Origin: Bombilactobacillus mellifer
GTDB lineage: Bacteria > Bacillota > Bacilli > Lactobacillales > Lactobacillaceae
Direction: 5' to 3'
Assembly (NCBI RefSeq): GCF_000970795.1
Contig: NZ_KQ034028.1
Location: 349,537 to 413,536 of the forward strand
DNA length: 64,000 nt
Shown: positions 35,179 through 43,707 of the stretch, piece after piece
How positions within the stretch are numbered: position 1 is the first letter of the stretch
Layout: every line of letters starts with the position of its first letter
The notes under the pieces: generated by a model
What the model saw: only the letters and a program-made list of their open reading frames with translations
Database searches by the model: none
What the model was told of the DNA's origin: nothing
Program-made: the position numbers and the translations under genes

Positions 35179-36291
35179 ATGGAGTTTTTTAAGAAAGCAA
35201 AACATTTTCTGCAGCCTGCAGATATAGGTGATTATTTAAAATTTAGTGCCTGCACGGCGGTCATTTTGCAAACAGTATTGCAGTTTGCCTGTCATACTCA
35301 GCCTACGGTTGCTGAGCAACGTGGCATTGCCATAGTTTATAATTTGACTAAGTTTACTGCTCCCGCGTTTATTTTTGGGATTTTATATACTACGACTCAC
35401 ACCACTTTAGATACTGCGGGGCCGCCCAATTGGCAACAATATTTTCGCACAGCTTGGCAAAATTTAGGCCGGCCGACATGTATCTGGACGCTTATTTACC
35501 TGCTGTTTTTTCCTAATTTGCAGCAAAAACGACCCTACCATAATAGCGTAACGTTTCTGGAACAGTTTTTAAATGGTAATGCGGCACCGCATTTGTGGTA
35601 TAACACAATGATGTTTCAGTTTATCATCCTGATGCCCTTGTTTTCGCTGCTGGTACATTGGTGTCACCGACAACCGGGCCGCGGTTGGCTGTTGGCCGGC
35701 AGTGCTGTGGTTGCAGCTGGTGGATGGTTATTTTTTTATGACGCGCAAATTTTACACGGACCGCATGCTAGTGACTGGTATTGGTGTGATCGCCTAGGTC
35801 TTAGTTTTGGCTTATACGGCATCGGGGGAATGTTGGCTGGTATTTTTCCTGAATGGTGGGAGCGTCAACTGCAACGTGTGGGTAATTATTTTTTTATTTT
35901 ATTTGTGGGGACCCTAATTTGGATTAATTGGGAATTTTTTCAATTAGGTTTACCCATTGTGTTAGCCCGGGCCACTTATTATAAATGGTCCACGACGATC
36001 TATGATTTAACCGTCATTAGTTTCATTAGTTATTATGCTAGTAAGCATATTCGCAATCACCCTCAAGCCACTAAGAAAGTTCACTGGGGTGCTCAGCTGG
36101 CATATCGAGCTTATTTAGCCCATGTGTTTTGGCTCCAGCTTTTGTGGAATCTAGGCGGCCAATTACTGGTAACCCGGCAGCTGCTCGGTGGTGTAGTTTT
36201 ATTGTATGGCTTAACCTGGCTGTTAGCCTTTAGTTCCGCGCAAGTGACTCTCACTTTAAGTCAAAAATTACAAGCACGCGCAATTAAATAG
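35179..36291 (+). CDS. Acyltransferase-3-like integral membrane protein
   Basis: A 370-aa protein with about ten hydrophobic segments, the expected plan of acyltransferase-3 (OafA/WecH) proteins that transfer acetyl or other acyl groups to surface glycans. Pattern elements are FSACTAVILQTVLQ, NAAPHLWYNTMMFQFIILMPL and the closing LAYRAYLAHVFWLQL. The hallmark catalytic His near the N terminus is not obvious. ATG 35179 is used since an in-frame TTG at 35146 lies in the recR terminator. Its ribosome-binding site is weak. Acceptor unknown. Confidence 0.75.
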   Translation: MEFFKKAKHFLQPADIGDYLKFSACTAVILQTVLQFACHTQPTVAEQRGIAIVYNLTKFTAPAFIFGILYTTTHTTLDTAGPPNWQQYFRTAWQNLGRPTCIWTLIYLLFFPNLQQKRPYHNSVTFLEQFLNGNAAPHLWYNTMMFQFIILMPLFSLLVHWCHRQPGRGWLLAGSAVVAAGGWLFFYDAQILHGPHASDWYWCDRLGLSFGLYGIGGMLAGIFPEWWERQLQRVGNYFFILFVGTLIWINWEFFQLGLPIVLARATYYKWSTTIYDLTVISFISYYASKHIRNHPQATKKVHWGAQLAYRAYLAHVFWLQLLWNLGGQLLVTRQLLGGVVLLYGLTWLLAFSSAQVTLTLSQKLQARAIK

Positions 36292-36442
36292 ATAGATTGA
36301 TTGTTCGCTGGTGCTGAGGTAATGGTTGTTTTCAATGTGGTGTAATTTATCTACTGACTTACGGTTTTTTATCCAGAGATTTTATCAACATGTTATGATA
36401 GAACAGAACATAAGAACTGGAAATTAGATCGAAAAGGTTGGG

Positions 36443-37087
36443 ATGCTGGTGACAGGTATTTTTATTTCTTTAGAAGGACCTGACGGTGCCGGTAAAAGCA
36501 CCGCGGCACAAAGTTTGGTTCCGTTGATGGAACAGGTCAGTCAACAAGAAGTGGTATTAACCCGTGAACCTGGGGGCAGTCAAATTGCCGAGCAAATTCG
36601 ACAGGTCATTTTAGATGTTAATAATTCTGCAATGGATCAGCGAACAGAAGCCTTATTGTATGCGGCTGCCCGGCGACAACATTTAGTAGATGTGATTTTG
36701 CCGGCGCTTGCTGCCAATAAAATTGTTTTAAGCGACCGCTATATTGATAGCTCTGTGGCTTATCAAGGCGCAGGCCGCCAAATTGGCACGCAGGCCGTCT
36801 GGCAGCTCAACATGTTTGCCACCGAGCAGTTATTGCCACAGCTGACATTGTATCTTGATGTTCCGGCCGAAGTAGGTTTAAGTCGCATTCAACACCAACG
36901 CACTACGGGCTTAGATCGATTAGAGCAAGAACAATTAGCATTCCATAAGCGAGTCCAGCAAGCTTATATGCAGCTGCTGCAGGATAATCCGCAACGTATT
37001 AAACGCGTAGATGCCACTCAAGCCCCCGCACAAGTGGTTCAAAATTGTTTGCAGATCATGATGACACAATTTAAATGGGCAAGGTGA
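36443..37087 (+). CDS. tmk: Thymidylate kinase
   Basis: Phosphorylates dTMP to dTDP. P-loop LEGPDGAGKST (10-20), the DR motif in LSDRYIDSSVAYQGAGR, and the LID region RTTGLDRLEQE are present. Length 214 aa. Start of the conserved tmk-darA-holB-yabA-rsmI run. ATG 36443 is assumed; GTG 36449 is possible. Confidence 0.95.
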   Translation: MLVTGIFISLEGPDGAGKSTAAQSLVPLMEQVSQQEVVLTREPGGSQIAEQIRQVILDVNNSAMDQRTEALLYAAARRQHLVDVILPALAANKIVLSDRYIDSSVAYQGAGRQIGTQAVWQLNMFATEQLLPQLTLYLDVPAEVGLSRIQHQRTTGLDRLEQEQLAFHKRVQQAYMQLLQDNPQRIKRVDATQAPAQVVQNCLQIMMTQFKWAR

Positions 37088-37093
37088 GAAGTC

Positions 37094-37420
37094 ATGAAAT
37101 TAGTAATTGCAATTATTCAAGATCAAGATCGTTTAAAATTAGCAAAGGCCTTGCGCCAAGCTGAATTTCAATTTACCCGTTTGGCGACGACAGGTGGCTT
37201 TTTAAAGCACGGTAATGCTACTTTCTTGTTAGCGGTGAAGGATGAGCAGTTGGATCAGCTCTTAGAAATTATTAAAGCCCATTCCCAAACGCGGACAGAA
37301 TATCTCCCCCCAGCAGTTGCGTCGACTTTGTTGGATCAAATGCCGACACAACCTATTGAAGTGACAGTGAACGGGGCTACTATTTTTATAGTGCCGATTG
37401 AAAAGATGATTAAATTTTAA
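37094..37420 (+). CDS. darA: c-di-AMP receptor DarA (PstA, PII-like)
   Basis: A 108-aa PII-like trimeric protein that binds c-di-AMP. The sequence MKLVIAIIQDQDRLKLAKAL and TTGGFLKHGNATFLL carries the family's nucleotide loop. Output is not fully known in any species. Its stop shares a base with the holB start (TAATG). Kup transporters elsewhere in the window may answer to the same nucleotide. Confidence 0.93.
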   Translation: MKLVIAIIQDQDRLKLAKALRQAEFQFTRLATTGGFLKHGNATFLLAVKDEQLDQLLEIIKAHSQTRTEYLPPAVASTLLDQMPTQPIEVTVNGATIFIVPIEKMIKF

Positions 37421-38361
37421 TGATGACTGCAATCGAACAGCTCCAACCGCAATTAACAACGCAACTGGCCCAAACGATTGTCCGTCAACAAGTGGCGCAT
37501 GCTTATCTTATGGTGGGAGAAGATCAGAGCCAAACCGTACAATTGGGCCTCTGGTTTATTCAAGCTTTGTTTTGTCAAGATCTGCACGCCGGTTATCCTT
37601 GTAAAAAATGTAACCACTGTCGCCGAATTGCGCAAAATAATTTTCCAGATGTGCTGTGGCTTACTACAACCAAAGCTAGCTTAGGCGTCGATGAAGTACG
37701 TCCCGCTAAATTAGAAATGGAGCAATCAGGCTTAGAAAGCTCGCACCGAGCTCTTGTGGTTCAAGCTGCGGAAAAGTTGACCAACGCCAGTGCCAATAGT
37801 TTATTAAAGTTTTTAGAAGACCCTACAGGGCAAGTAGTGACAGTATTGTTGGCCACCAATTCCACCATGATTTTACCTACTATTTTATCGCGGGTGCAGA
37901 TTTTACGACTGGCTAATAATGTCGTCGATCAGACTTGGCAAGCCCAATTACAAAAAGAAGGCTATTCGACCCAAGATATCCAAATCTTGGCGGCTGCGCA
38001 TTTAGATAATGATTTGACTGCTAATTTGGCAGCAACTGAATTTGACCAATTAAAAAAGTTATTGCAGCACTGGTTTGATTTGTTATGGCAGCAACCGCAG
38101 TTGGCGTTTGTGGAAGTTGGGGCCAAGATTAATAAACAAGTTAATCAACGGCCACAACAAAAAATCTGGTGGTGTTTACTGGAACATCTGTTTTCACAAG
38201 CGTTAAATCAAGCTGCCATGCAGCAAACACAATTAGCGCAGACCCAATCGGCGGTCGAATATTTTTTACAGGCTAAAACTTATTGGAAGAGTAATGTCAG
38301 TTTTGAAAATAGTTTAGAGTATTTAGCTTTAAGTATGGAAGCAATTCTTCAAAGGAGTTAA
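37420..38361 (+). CDS. holB: DNA polymerase III subunit delta'
   Basis: Clamp-loader subunit, 313 aa. It contains HAYLMVGEDQ in place of a functional Walker A, a zinc-binding cluster CxDLHAGYPCKKCNHC, and NASANSLLKFLEDPTGQVV, typical of delta-prime. It overlaps darA by one base. Confidence 0.94.
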   Translation: MMTAIEQLQPQLTTQLAQTIVRQQVAHAYLMVGEDQSQTVQLGLWFIQALFCQDLHAGYPCKKCNHCRRIAQNNFPDVLWLTTTKASLGVDEVRPAKLEMEQSGLESSHRALVVQAAEKLTNASANSLLKFLEDPTGQVVTVLLATNSTMILPTILSRVQILRLANNVVDQTWQAQLQKEGYSTQDIQILAAAHLDNDLTANLAATEFDQLKKLLQHWFDLLWQQPQLAFVEVGAKINKQVNQRPQQKIWWCLLEHLFSQALNQAAMQQTQLAQTQSAVEYFLQAKTYWKSNVSFENSLEYLALSMEAILQRS

Positions 38362-38363
38362 TT

Positions 38364-38693
38364 ATGGCACAAGAAGATTATTATGCCCGCTTTGAAGCGC
38401 TGCAGCAAGGAGCTCAAAATTTAACTCAGGAATTAACCGCTATGAAGGCGGATATTGCGCAGATTATCGAAGAAAACGCTAAATTAAAAATTGAAAACGA
38501 ACACTTGCGCCATCATTTAGCAGCGCTGAATGAAAAAAATACTAGTGATTTGCCGGAATCGCGGCGAACTTTGGAAAAGCTATATCAAGAAGGCTTTCAT
38601 GTGTGCACGGTTATGTATGGTGCTCATCGGGAAAGCCAAGAAGAATGTGCTTTTTGTCTAGATGTAATTTATGGAGATCGTAAAAATAAATGA
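38364..38693 (+). CDS. yabA: DNA replication initiation control protein YabA
   Basis: Down-regulates initiation by binding DnaA and DnaN. The 109-aa protein has an N-terminal coiled coil (ALQQGAQNLTQELTAMKADIAQ onward) and the C-terminal zinc motif FHVC...ECAFCLD. AAAGGAG precedes the ATG. Compared with Bacillus, yaaR and ricT are missing from this cluster. Confidence 0.94.
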   Translation: MAQEDYYARFEALQQGAQNLTQELTAMKADIAQIIEENAKLKIENEHLRHHLAALNEKNTSDLPESRRTLEKLYQEGFHVCTVMYGAHRESQEECAFCLDVIYGDRKNK

Positions 38694-39565
38694 TTACGGA
38701 AGTTTCAAGTTTTGCCCCGCACACTACGGGGTGTTTGTATTTAGTACCGACGCCGATTGGCAATTTAGATGATTTAAGTGTGCGGGCCGTAAAAACTTTA
38801 CAACAGGTGGCCTTGATCGCGGCAGAAGATACTCGAAATACGCAAAAATTATTAAATCATTTTCAAATTCCCACTAAGCAAATAAGTTTTCATGAACATA
38901 ATACCCAACAGCGTTTGCCCCAATTAGTGGCGCTGTTACAAAGTGGACAAGATATTGCTCAGGTTAGTGATGCCGGAATGCCCTCGATCAGCGATCCAGG
39001 CAAGGAATTGGTGCAAGCTTGTGTAGCCGCCAAAATTCCAGTGATCCCGCTTCCAGGGCCCAATGCTGCTTTGACCGCACTTATTGCTTCGGGTTTATCC
39101 CCTCAGCCTTTTTATTTTTATGGTTTTTTACCCCGAAAAAAAAGCGACCTGCAGCAGACTTTAAATTTTTTAGCACAGTTAACGACAACCTTTATATTGT
39201 ATGAATCGCCATATCGAATTCAACAGACCATAGCCCATTTACAAACGGTCCTGGGATCCCAGCGGCCAATTGTGTTAGCGCGGGAGTTAACGAAAATTCA
39301 TGAAGCCTTCCTGCGCGGCAGCTTAGCGGAAGTGCAAGCTTATTTCCATGACCACGCTCCGCGCGGTGAATATGTGTTATTGGTGGCCGGCAAATCAGGA
39401 CCCGCAGTAGTGACGTGGAGTGCCTCACAAGTCTTGGCACAGGTGCATACTGAGATTGCCGCCGGAACGAAGCCTAACACAGCAATTAAGCAGGTAGCAA
39501 AACAAGCTGATTGGTCGCGGCAAGCAGTTTATAATTTATATCATGGATTGGAAGCCAAAGAATGA
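38690..39565 (+). CDS. rsmI: 16S rRNA (cytidine(1402)-2'-O)-methyltransferase
   Basis: Methylates C1402 in the decoding centre. The tetrapyrrole-methylase-fold protein (291 aa) shows LYLVPTPIGNLDDLSVRAV, AAEDTRNTQKLL, QVSDAGMPSISDPG, PLPGPNA and the C-terminal PRGEYVLLVAG. Its start overlaps the yabA stop by 4 bases. Confidence 0.95.
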   Translation: MITEVSSFAPHTTGCLYLVPTPIGNLDDLSVRAVKTLQQVALIAAEDTRNTQKLLNHFQIPTKQISFHEHNTQQRLPQLVALLQSGQDIAQVSDAGMPSISDPGKELVQACVAAKIPVIPLPGPNAALTALIASGLSPQPFYFYGFLPRKKSDLQQTLNFLAQLTTTFILYESPYRIQQTIAHLQTVLGSQRPIVLARELTKIHEAFLRGSLAEVQAYFHDHAPRGEYVLLVAGKSGPAVVTWSASQVLAQVHTEIAAGTKPNTAIKQVAKQADWSRQAVYNLYHGLEAKE

Positions 39566-40302
39566 GTCAAAAATATGCAGAACAAATCATCGTACCGTTT
39601 TATTTTATTAATTCTACAAGAGAAATGAATTTATCGGCTTTATTTAATGCCATGCTTTTAGTTTCAGAGCATCAATTGCATGCTTTAGGCTTGGATTCGC
39701 AGCAGCTAGTCGCTCAGCATGGCTTAGGATGGGTGGTCACTAAGTATCATTTAGACGTTCAAGCCATGCCGCGTTTGGATGAGCAGATTACGATTACGAC
39801 TGAGGCCAATAGCTATAACAAATTTTTTTGTTATCGAACTTTTACAGTTCAAGATGCCCACGGACAAGAATTACTGCGGTTAATCAGTAATTGGGTAATG
39901 TTGGATATCCAAACCAGAAAAATGGTCTTATTGGATCCCCAGATAATGCAGCAATTAGATTGCCCATACTCGCCGAAAGTCTGGAACTTCCCCCGGATTG
40001 ATTTAGTAGAATATCCGGCATTGCCGCGCGAGTACCGGACCCGATTTTTTGATATTGATGTGAATGGTCATGTGAATAATTCGATCTACTCCGATTGGAT
40101 GTTAGATTCTTTAGGCCGAGATTTTTTGTTGAGCCATGATCTGCAAGCTTTTGATATTAAATTTGAACGTGAAGTACATTATGGTGAAACCGTGCAAAGT
40201 TTTGTCCAACTCGAGCAAAATGTGAGTCATCATTTAATTAAGTCAGCTGCCGGCACTAATGCCCAAGCTCAAATCACTTGGAAAACCCTCCCGCAAACTT
40301 AA
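39562..40302 (+). CDS. Acyl-ACP thioesterase
   Basis: Double hotdog-fold enzyme releasing fatty acids from acyl carrier protein. In the 246-aa sequence the first hotdog carries GWVVTKYHLDVQAMPRLDEQITITT and the second the catalytic NGHVNNSIYSDWMLDSL with the conserved Asn and His. Position 3' of rsmI and 4-bp overlap (ATGA) suggest co-transcription. Physiological role in lactobacilli is unclear. Confidence 0.88.
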   Translation: MSQKYAEQIIVPFYFINSTREMNLSALFNAMLLVSEHQLHALGLDSQQLVAQHGLGWVVTKYHLDVQAMPRLDEQITITTEANSYNKFFCYRTFTVQDAHGQELLRLISNWVMLDIQTRKMVLLDPQIMQQLDCPYSPKVWNFPRIDLVEYPALPREYRTRFFDIDVNGHVNNSIYSDWMLDSLGRDFLLSHDLQAFDIKFEREVHYGETVQSFVQLEQNVSHHLIKSAAGTNAQAQITWKTLPQT

Positions 40303-40730
40303 TGACGGCAGACTCATAATGAGGATTTTGAACTAAAAGAATGCTTGTCAAGAATTATCTTTTAAGTATGCTACTCGTGATAGATACCAAATACCATAGC
40401 CGCTAGGATCGTTGGGAACAATTTAGCGCGCCTAATCTTTGCTAAGGGTTAGATCCATTAGATTTCTGTCTTTTCGGGTCAATTAGTGCAAGTGAGGGCA
40501 ACAATTTCCTCGGCAAGGACAGTAATCTGAGAATTTTCTGAGTATAATTCTCAATGATGCTCTAGCTGAATCCTTCAAAACTTTCTGGATAATTTTTAAT
40601 GATTGACTGTGCGTTTGGCGGAGACAAGGCATGAAACCGCTCAGTTAGAGTCACAGGTGGTCAGCTTTGAAGCATAGTTCATTTAGTTTATAAAAAATTA
40701 ATTAAAATTAATTTATTTTAATCAAATTGG
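40303..40730. other. Long gene-free region upstream of the Bce-type module
   Basis: About 430 bases with no ORF that looks coding. It holds a perfect 8-bp inverted repeat (TGAGAATT at 40528-40535, AATTCTCA at 40546-40553) without a T run. No terminator is obvious after the thioesterase gene. The last part is an AT-only tract (AAAATTAATTAAAATTAATT-like) leading to the promoter at 40731. Confidence 0.55.
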
Positions 40731-40760
40731 TTTACTTCTCTCATTTAATTGTTTTATAAT
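40731..40760 (+). promoter_or_regulatory. Promoter of the Bce-type operon
   Basis: TTTACT (40731-40736), 18 bp, perfect TATAAT (40755-40760), preceded by an A/T tract. Start codon is 26 bases downstream, after GGGAGG. Confidence 0.65.
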
Positions 40761-40786
40761 GCAGTAACGAAATGGGAGGATAAACC

Positions 40787-41176
40787 ATGAAACGGATTGG
40801 CAAAATTGTCCTAGTTTTCATTTGGAGCCTGATCCTTGTGGGCGGGATTGCCCTTGGTATTGCGGGTTTAAATGTTATTTGGAGAGCTGTTTTGTTTATT
40901 ATTCATCCGAATGCCAGTACGAATTTCAAAATTTTTGAAATTGCAGAAGTACAATTTAGTACCCCGGGAGTGATCTGGGTGGCTTTAATTCTTCTTTTAG
41001 AAATTATTGGTTTGGAATATATGTTATATCTATTCCATACAATTTTACGGGGCTTTTACCGCCATCAAGTGTTGAATGTTAAAAGTTTACCCCAGTATCG
41101 GGGCTTAATAATAACGGCTGTCGCATTGGTGCTGGTTCAGGTGATTGCCATTCTCCTATTTAAAATGTTAACCTGA
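40787..41176 (+). CDS. Small membrane protein leading the two-component operon
   Basis: Unrecognised 129-aa protein with three clear transmembrane helices (about residues 8-30, 60-86 and 107-127) and basic loops. No enzymatic motif or lipobox is visible. It lies 28 bases ahead of a response regulator gene and shares the operon's promoter, so it may be an accessory sensor, chaperone or immunity protein for the Bce-type system. That role is inference. Confidence 0.75.
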   Translation: MKRIGKIVLVFIWSLILVGGIALGIAGLNVIWRAVLFIIHPNASTNFKIFEIAEVQFSTPGVIWVALILLLEIIGLEYMLYLFHTILRGFYRHQVLNVKSLPQYRGLIITAVALVLVQVIAILLFKMLT

Positions 41177-41204
41177 GAGTTGATGCTAAGAAGTGGGTGA
41201 TCAG

Positions 41205-41891
41205 GTGACGAAAATTTTGGTGATTGAGGATAATCGATTACTGCTCGAAGAGATGCAGACTGCATTTCAAAAATGGAATTATCAAATGGGGCGTATTCAG
41301 AATTGGGACCAAGTTGATGACGAAGTGCGCCGGCAACAACCAGATTTAGTCATAATGGATATTACGCTGCCGAGTTATGATGGCTTTTATTGGACGCAAA
41401 AAATCCGGGAATTTTCTGATGTCCCGCTAATTTTTGTGTCGGCAGCCGAAATGGATCCCAATGCAGTACGGGCAATTGCCAGTGGAGCGGATGATTATAT
41501 AGTTAAGCCCTTTGCCAGTGAAGTTCTGATTTCAAAAATTCAGGCGCTGTTGCGGCGAACGCAGCCCCAGTTGGCTACCCAGTTGAGATTTGAAAATTAT
41601 CAACTTAATGTTTTGACCAATGTAGTAACGCAAGGTGCCCACCAAGTTAAATTAACTCCTACCGAAGGTTTGATTTTAAAAGTTTTTTTTATGCATCCGC
41701 AGCAAATCATTACTAAAAAGCAACTCTTACAGCAGATTTGGCAAAGTGGGGAATTTCTGGATGCCGCAGTGCTCAATGTGAACATGAGTCGATTGCGGTC
41801 TAAAGTAGCCACTGTGGGTAATTTAAAAGAGCAGCTGGTGACAGTACGAAAAAGGGGGTATCAATTAGTATCCCATGCGAACAACTATTAA
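41205..41891 (+). CDS. Response regulator, OmpR/BceR type
   Basis: Two-domain regulator: receiver (ILVIEDNRLLLEEM, phosphoacceptor in DLVIMDITLPSYDGFYW, conserved Lys in YIVKPFASE) and winged-helix DNA-binding domain (VKLTPTEGLILKVFF...VTVRKRGYQLV). GTG 41205 gives the N terminus normal for the family and has GGGTGATC upstream; GTG 41193 is an alternative. The gene overlaps the kinase by 17 bases. It probably controls the ABC transporter two genes on. Confidence 0.93.
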   Translation: MTKILVIEDNRLLLEEMQTAFQKWNYQMGRIQNWDQVDDEVRRQQPDLVIMDITLPSYDGFYWTQKIREFSDVPLIFVSAAEMDPNAVRAIASGADDYIVKPFASEVLISKIQALLRRTQPQLATQLRFENYQLNVLTNVVTQGAHQVKLTPTEGLILKVFFMHPQQIITKKQLLQQIWQSGEFLDAAVLNVNMSRLRSKVATVGNLKEQLVTVRKRGYQLVSHANNY

Positions 41892-42843
41892 ATTGTGGGG
41901 CCGTCTGCTTCGAGCACAAGTAATCTTTGTGGTTGGATATTTGATTATTGTGGGGCTTTTAGCCGGACTTTTTAAATTATACCGCTTTCCGGTGGCCTTA
42001 ACTTGGGATTTTGTGCGGTACTCTGGCTTGCTGTTGGTGGGAGCTCTTATAGGGCATATGCTCTTGCAATATTATCAGATCAAAAGGTTGCAGCAGTCAC
42101 AAGCTAAGCGCTCTTTGATACATAATCCAGTTATCGCTGCTTATCAGCAACAAATAGCACTTTTACAACACCAATTGCGCCAAGAAAAAAGCCAAACCCA
42201 ATACCAGCAATCGGTACAGCAGAATTATCTATTGACTTGGAGCCATGAAATAAAAACACCTTTGACGGCGCTCATGCTGGCAGCAGAAAATGATGGACAA
42301 GTGGATAGTAATTTAGTGCAGCAGCAGACGATGATCATTAAAGAGCAGTTACAATTATTGCTGAATTATGAACGCTTAGCTGATTTTCAACATGATTTAA
42401 CTTTTGAAACTGTAGATTTAGCTCAAGTTATTAAAACCGTTATCCAAGAATATGCGCTCTTTTTTCTGAATAAAAAGATTACACTGCAATTCACGGTACC
42501 GACAGTGACAATTATTTCTGATGCGAAATGGTTACAAGTCGTCCTGGAACAGATCATTTTTAATGCTGTGAAATACTCATCGGTGGGCGGCAAAATTAAA
42601 ATTGCCTGGCAAAATGCGCAATTAATTATTCAAGATCACGGCATTGGGATTACGAGTATGGATTTGCCCCGGATTTTTGAGGCCGGATTCACCGGCACTA
42701 ATGGCCGGCAGCATCAAGCAGCCACAGGTATGGGGTTATATTTAGCCAAACAGATCTGTAACCAGCTGCAAATTGAGCTGAGTTATACTTCGCAGGTCGG
42801 ACAACAAACCACCGCACAGCTTGCTTTTAATACAGTTCAATAA
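41875..42843 (+). CDS. Intramembrane-sensing histidine kinase, BceS type
   Basis: A 322-aa kinase with two N-terminal transmembrane helices (about 14-35 and 48-66) and almost no extracellular loop, the BceS plan. DHp His124 is in LLTWSHEIKTPLTAL; N box IIFNAVKYS, G1 IIQDHGIGI, F box RIFEAGFTG and G2 ATGMGLYLAK follow. In such systems the kinase senses through its cognate ABC transporter rather than by its own domain. Confidence 0.94.
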   Translation: MRTTIKLWGRLLRAQVIFVVGYLIIVGLLAGLFKLYRFPVALTWDFVRYSGLLLVGALIGHMLLQYYQIKRLQQSQAKRSLIHNPVIAAYQQQIALLQHQLRQEKSQTQYQQSVQQNYLLTWSHEIKTPLTALMLAAENDGQVDSNLVQQQTMIIKEQLQLLLNYERLADFQHDLTFETVDLAQVIKTVIQEYALFFLNKKITLQFTVPTVTIISDAKWLQVVLEQIIFNAVKYSSVGGKIKIAWQNAQLIIQDHGIGITSMDLPRIFEAGFTGTNGRQHQAATGMGLYLAKQICNQLQIELSYTSQVGQQTTAQLAFNTVQ

Positions 42844-42858
42844 CAAATTGTAAGGTTC

Positions 42859-42874
42859 TTGACAGGACTGTAAC
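42859..42874 (+). promoter_or_regulatory. Candidate BceR/VirR-type operator upstream of the ABC transporter
   Basis: TTGACA-GGAC-TGTAAC matches the TNACA-N4-TGTAA boxes described for BceR-like regulators of Firmicutes. It overlaps a perfect inverted repeat GACTGT-AACTA-ACAGTC (42866-42882). A TATAAT at 42898-42903 lies 23 bases downstream. Supports a separate, induced transcript for the transporter. Confidence 0.65.
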
Positions 42875-42936
42875 TAACAGTCTGGTTAGGGGCCTTTTAT
42901 AATGACTGTAAATCCAACATTAGGAGGAGCAGACAG

Positions 42937-43707
42937 GTGGCATTTCTAACTTTAAAACATATTCAACGTATTTTTGAACCGGGAAACAATCAAGTAGTAG
43001 CTTTGAAAGATATTTCTTTGACCGTGGATGCTGGGGAATATGTGGCTATTATGGGTGAATCAGGAGCGGGGAAATCGACACTCTTGAATATTATTGCTAC
43101 TTTGGATCAAGCCAGCAGTGGAAAAATTACCCTCAATGGGCGCGATTTGACCAAGTTACCCGAAAAAGCGGCAGCCCAATATCGGCGGGAACATCTCGGC
43201 TTTGTTTTTCAAAATTTTAATTTATTGGATTCATTTAATAATCAAGATAATATTTTTTTGCCTTTAGTTTTGGCGCATACACCCCTGCAGGAAATGCAGC
43301 GGCGTTTAGCACCTTTAGCACAGCAATTGATGATTACGAAGTTACTAGCACGCTATCCTTATGAAATTTCCGGAGGACAACGGCAACGGATCGCCGTGGC
43401 GCGAGCTTTAATCACGCAACCAGAATTACTGTTAGCCGATGAACCTACGGGAGCTTTGGATTCACATAACGCAACCCAATTGTTGAAATTATTCGCTCAA
43501 GTTAATCAAGCCGGACAAACTATTTTATTAGTGACACATAGCGCTGCCACAGCCAGTTATTCGCGGCGGACTTTGTTTATCAAAGATGGCATTATCTATC
43601 ATGAACTATATCGCGGCACCCAAAGTCAAACGCAGTACTTACAAAAAATTAATACGAGTTTGACCGCCTTAATGACCTCCGGAGGTGAAGAAAATGTTAA
43701 AGCTTAA
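42937..43707 (+). CDS. ABC transporter ATPase, BceA type
   Basis: A 256-aa ATPase with Walker A GESGAGKST (40-48), the family's GFVFQNFNLLDSFNNQDN, signature EISGGQRQRIAVARAL and Walker B ELLLADEPTGALDS. Partner of the large permease, whose gene it overlaps by 14 bases. Starts with GTG after GGAGGAG. Bce-type pumps remove bacitracin, lantibiotics or other peptide antibiotics from their lipid targets. Confidence 0.94.
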   Translation: MAFLTLKHIQRIFEPGNNQVVALKDISLTVDAGEYVAIMGESGAGKSTLLNIIATLDQASSGKITLNGRDLTKLPEKAAAQYRREHLGFVFQNFNLLDSFNNQDNIFLPLVLAHTPLQEMQRRLAPLAQQLMITKLLARYPYEISGGQRQRIAVARALITQPELLLADEPTGALDSHNATQLLKLFAQVNQAGQTILLVTHSAATASYSRRTLFIKDGIIYHELYRGTQSQTQYLQKINTSLTALMTSGGEENVKA

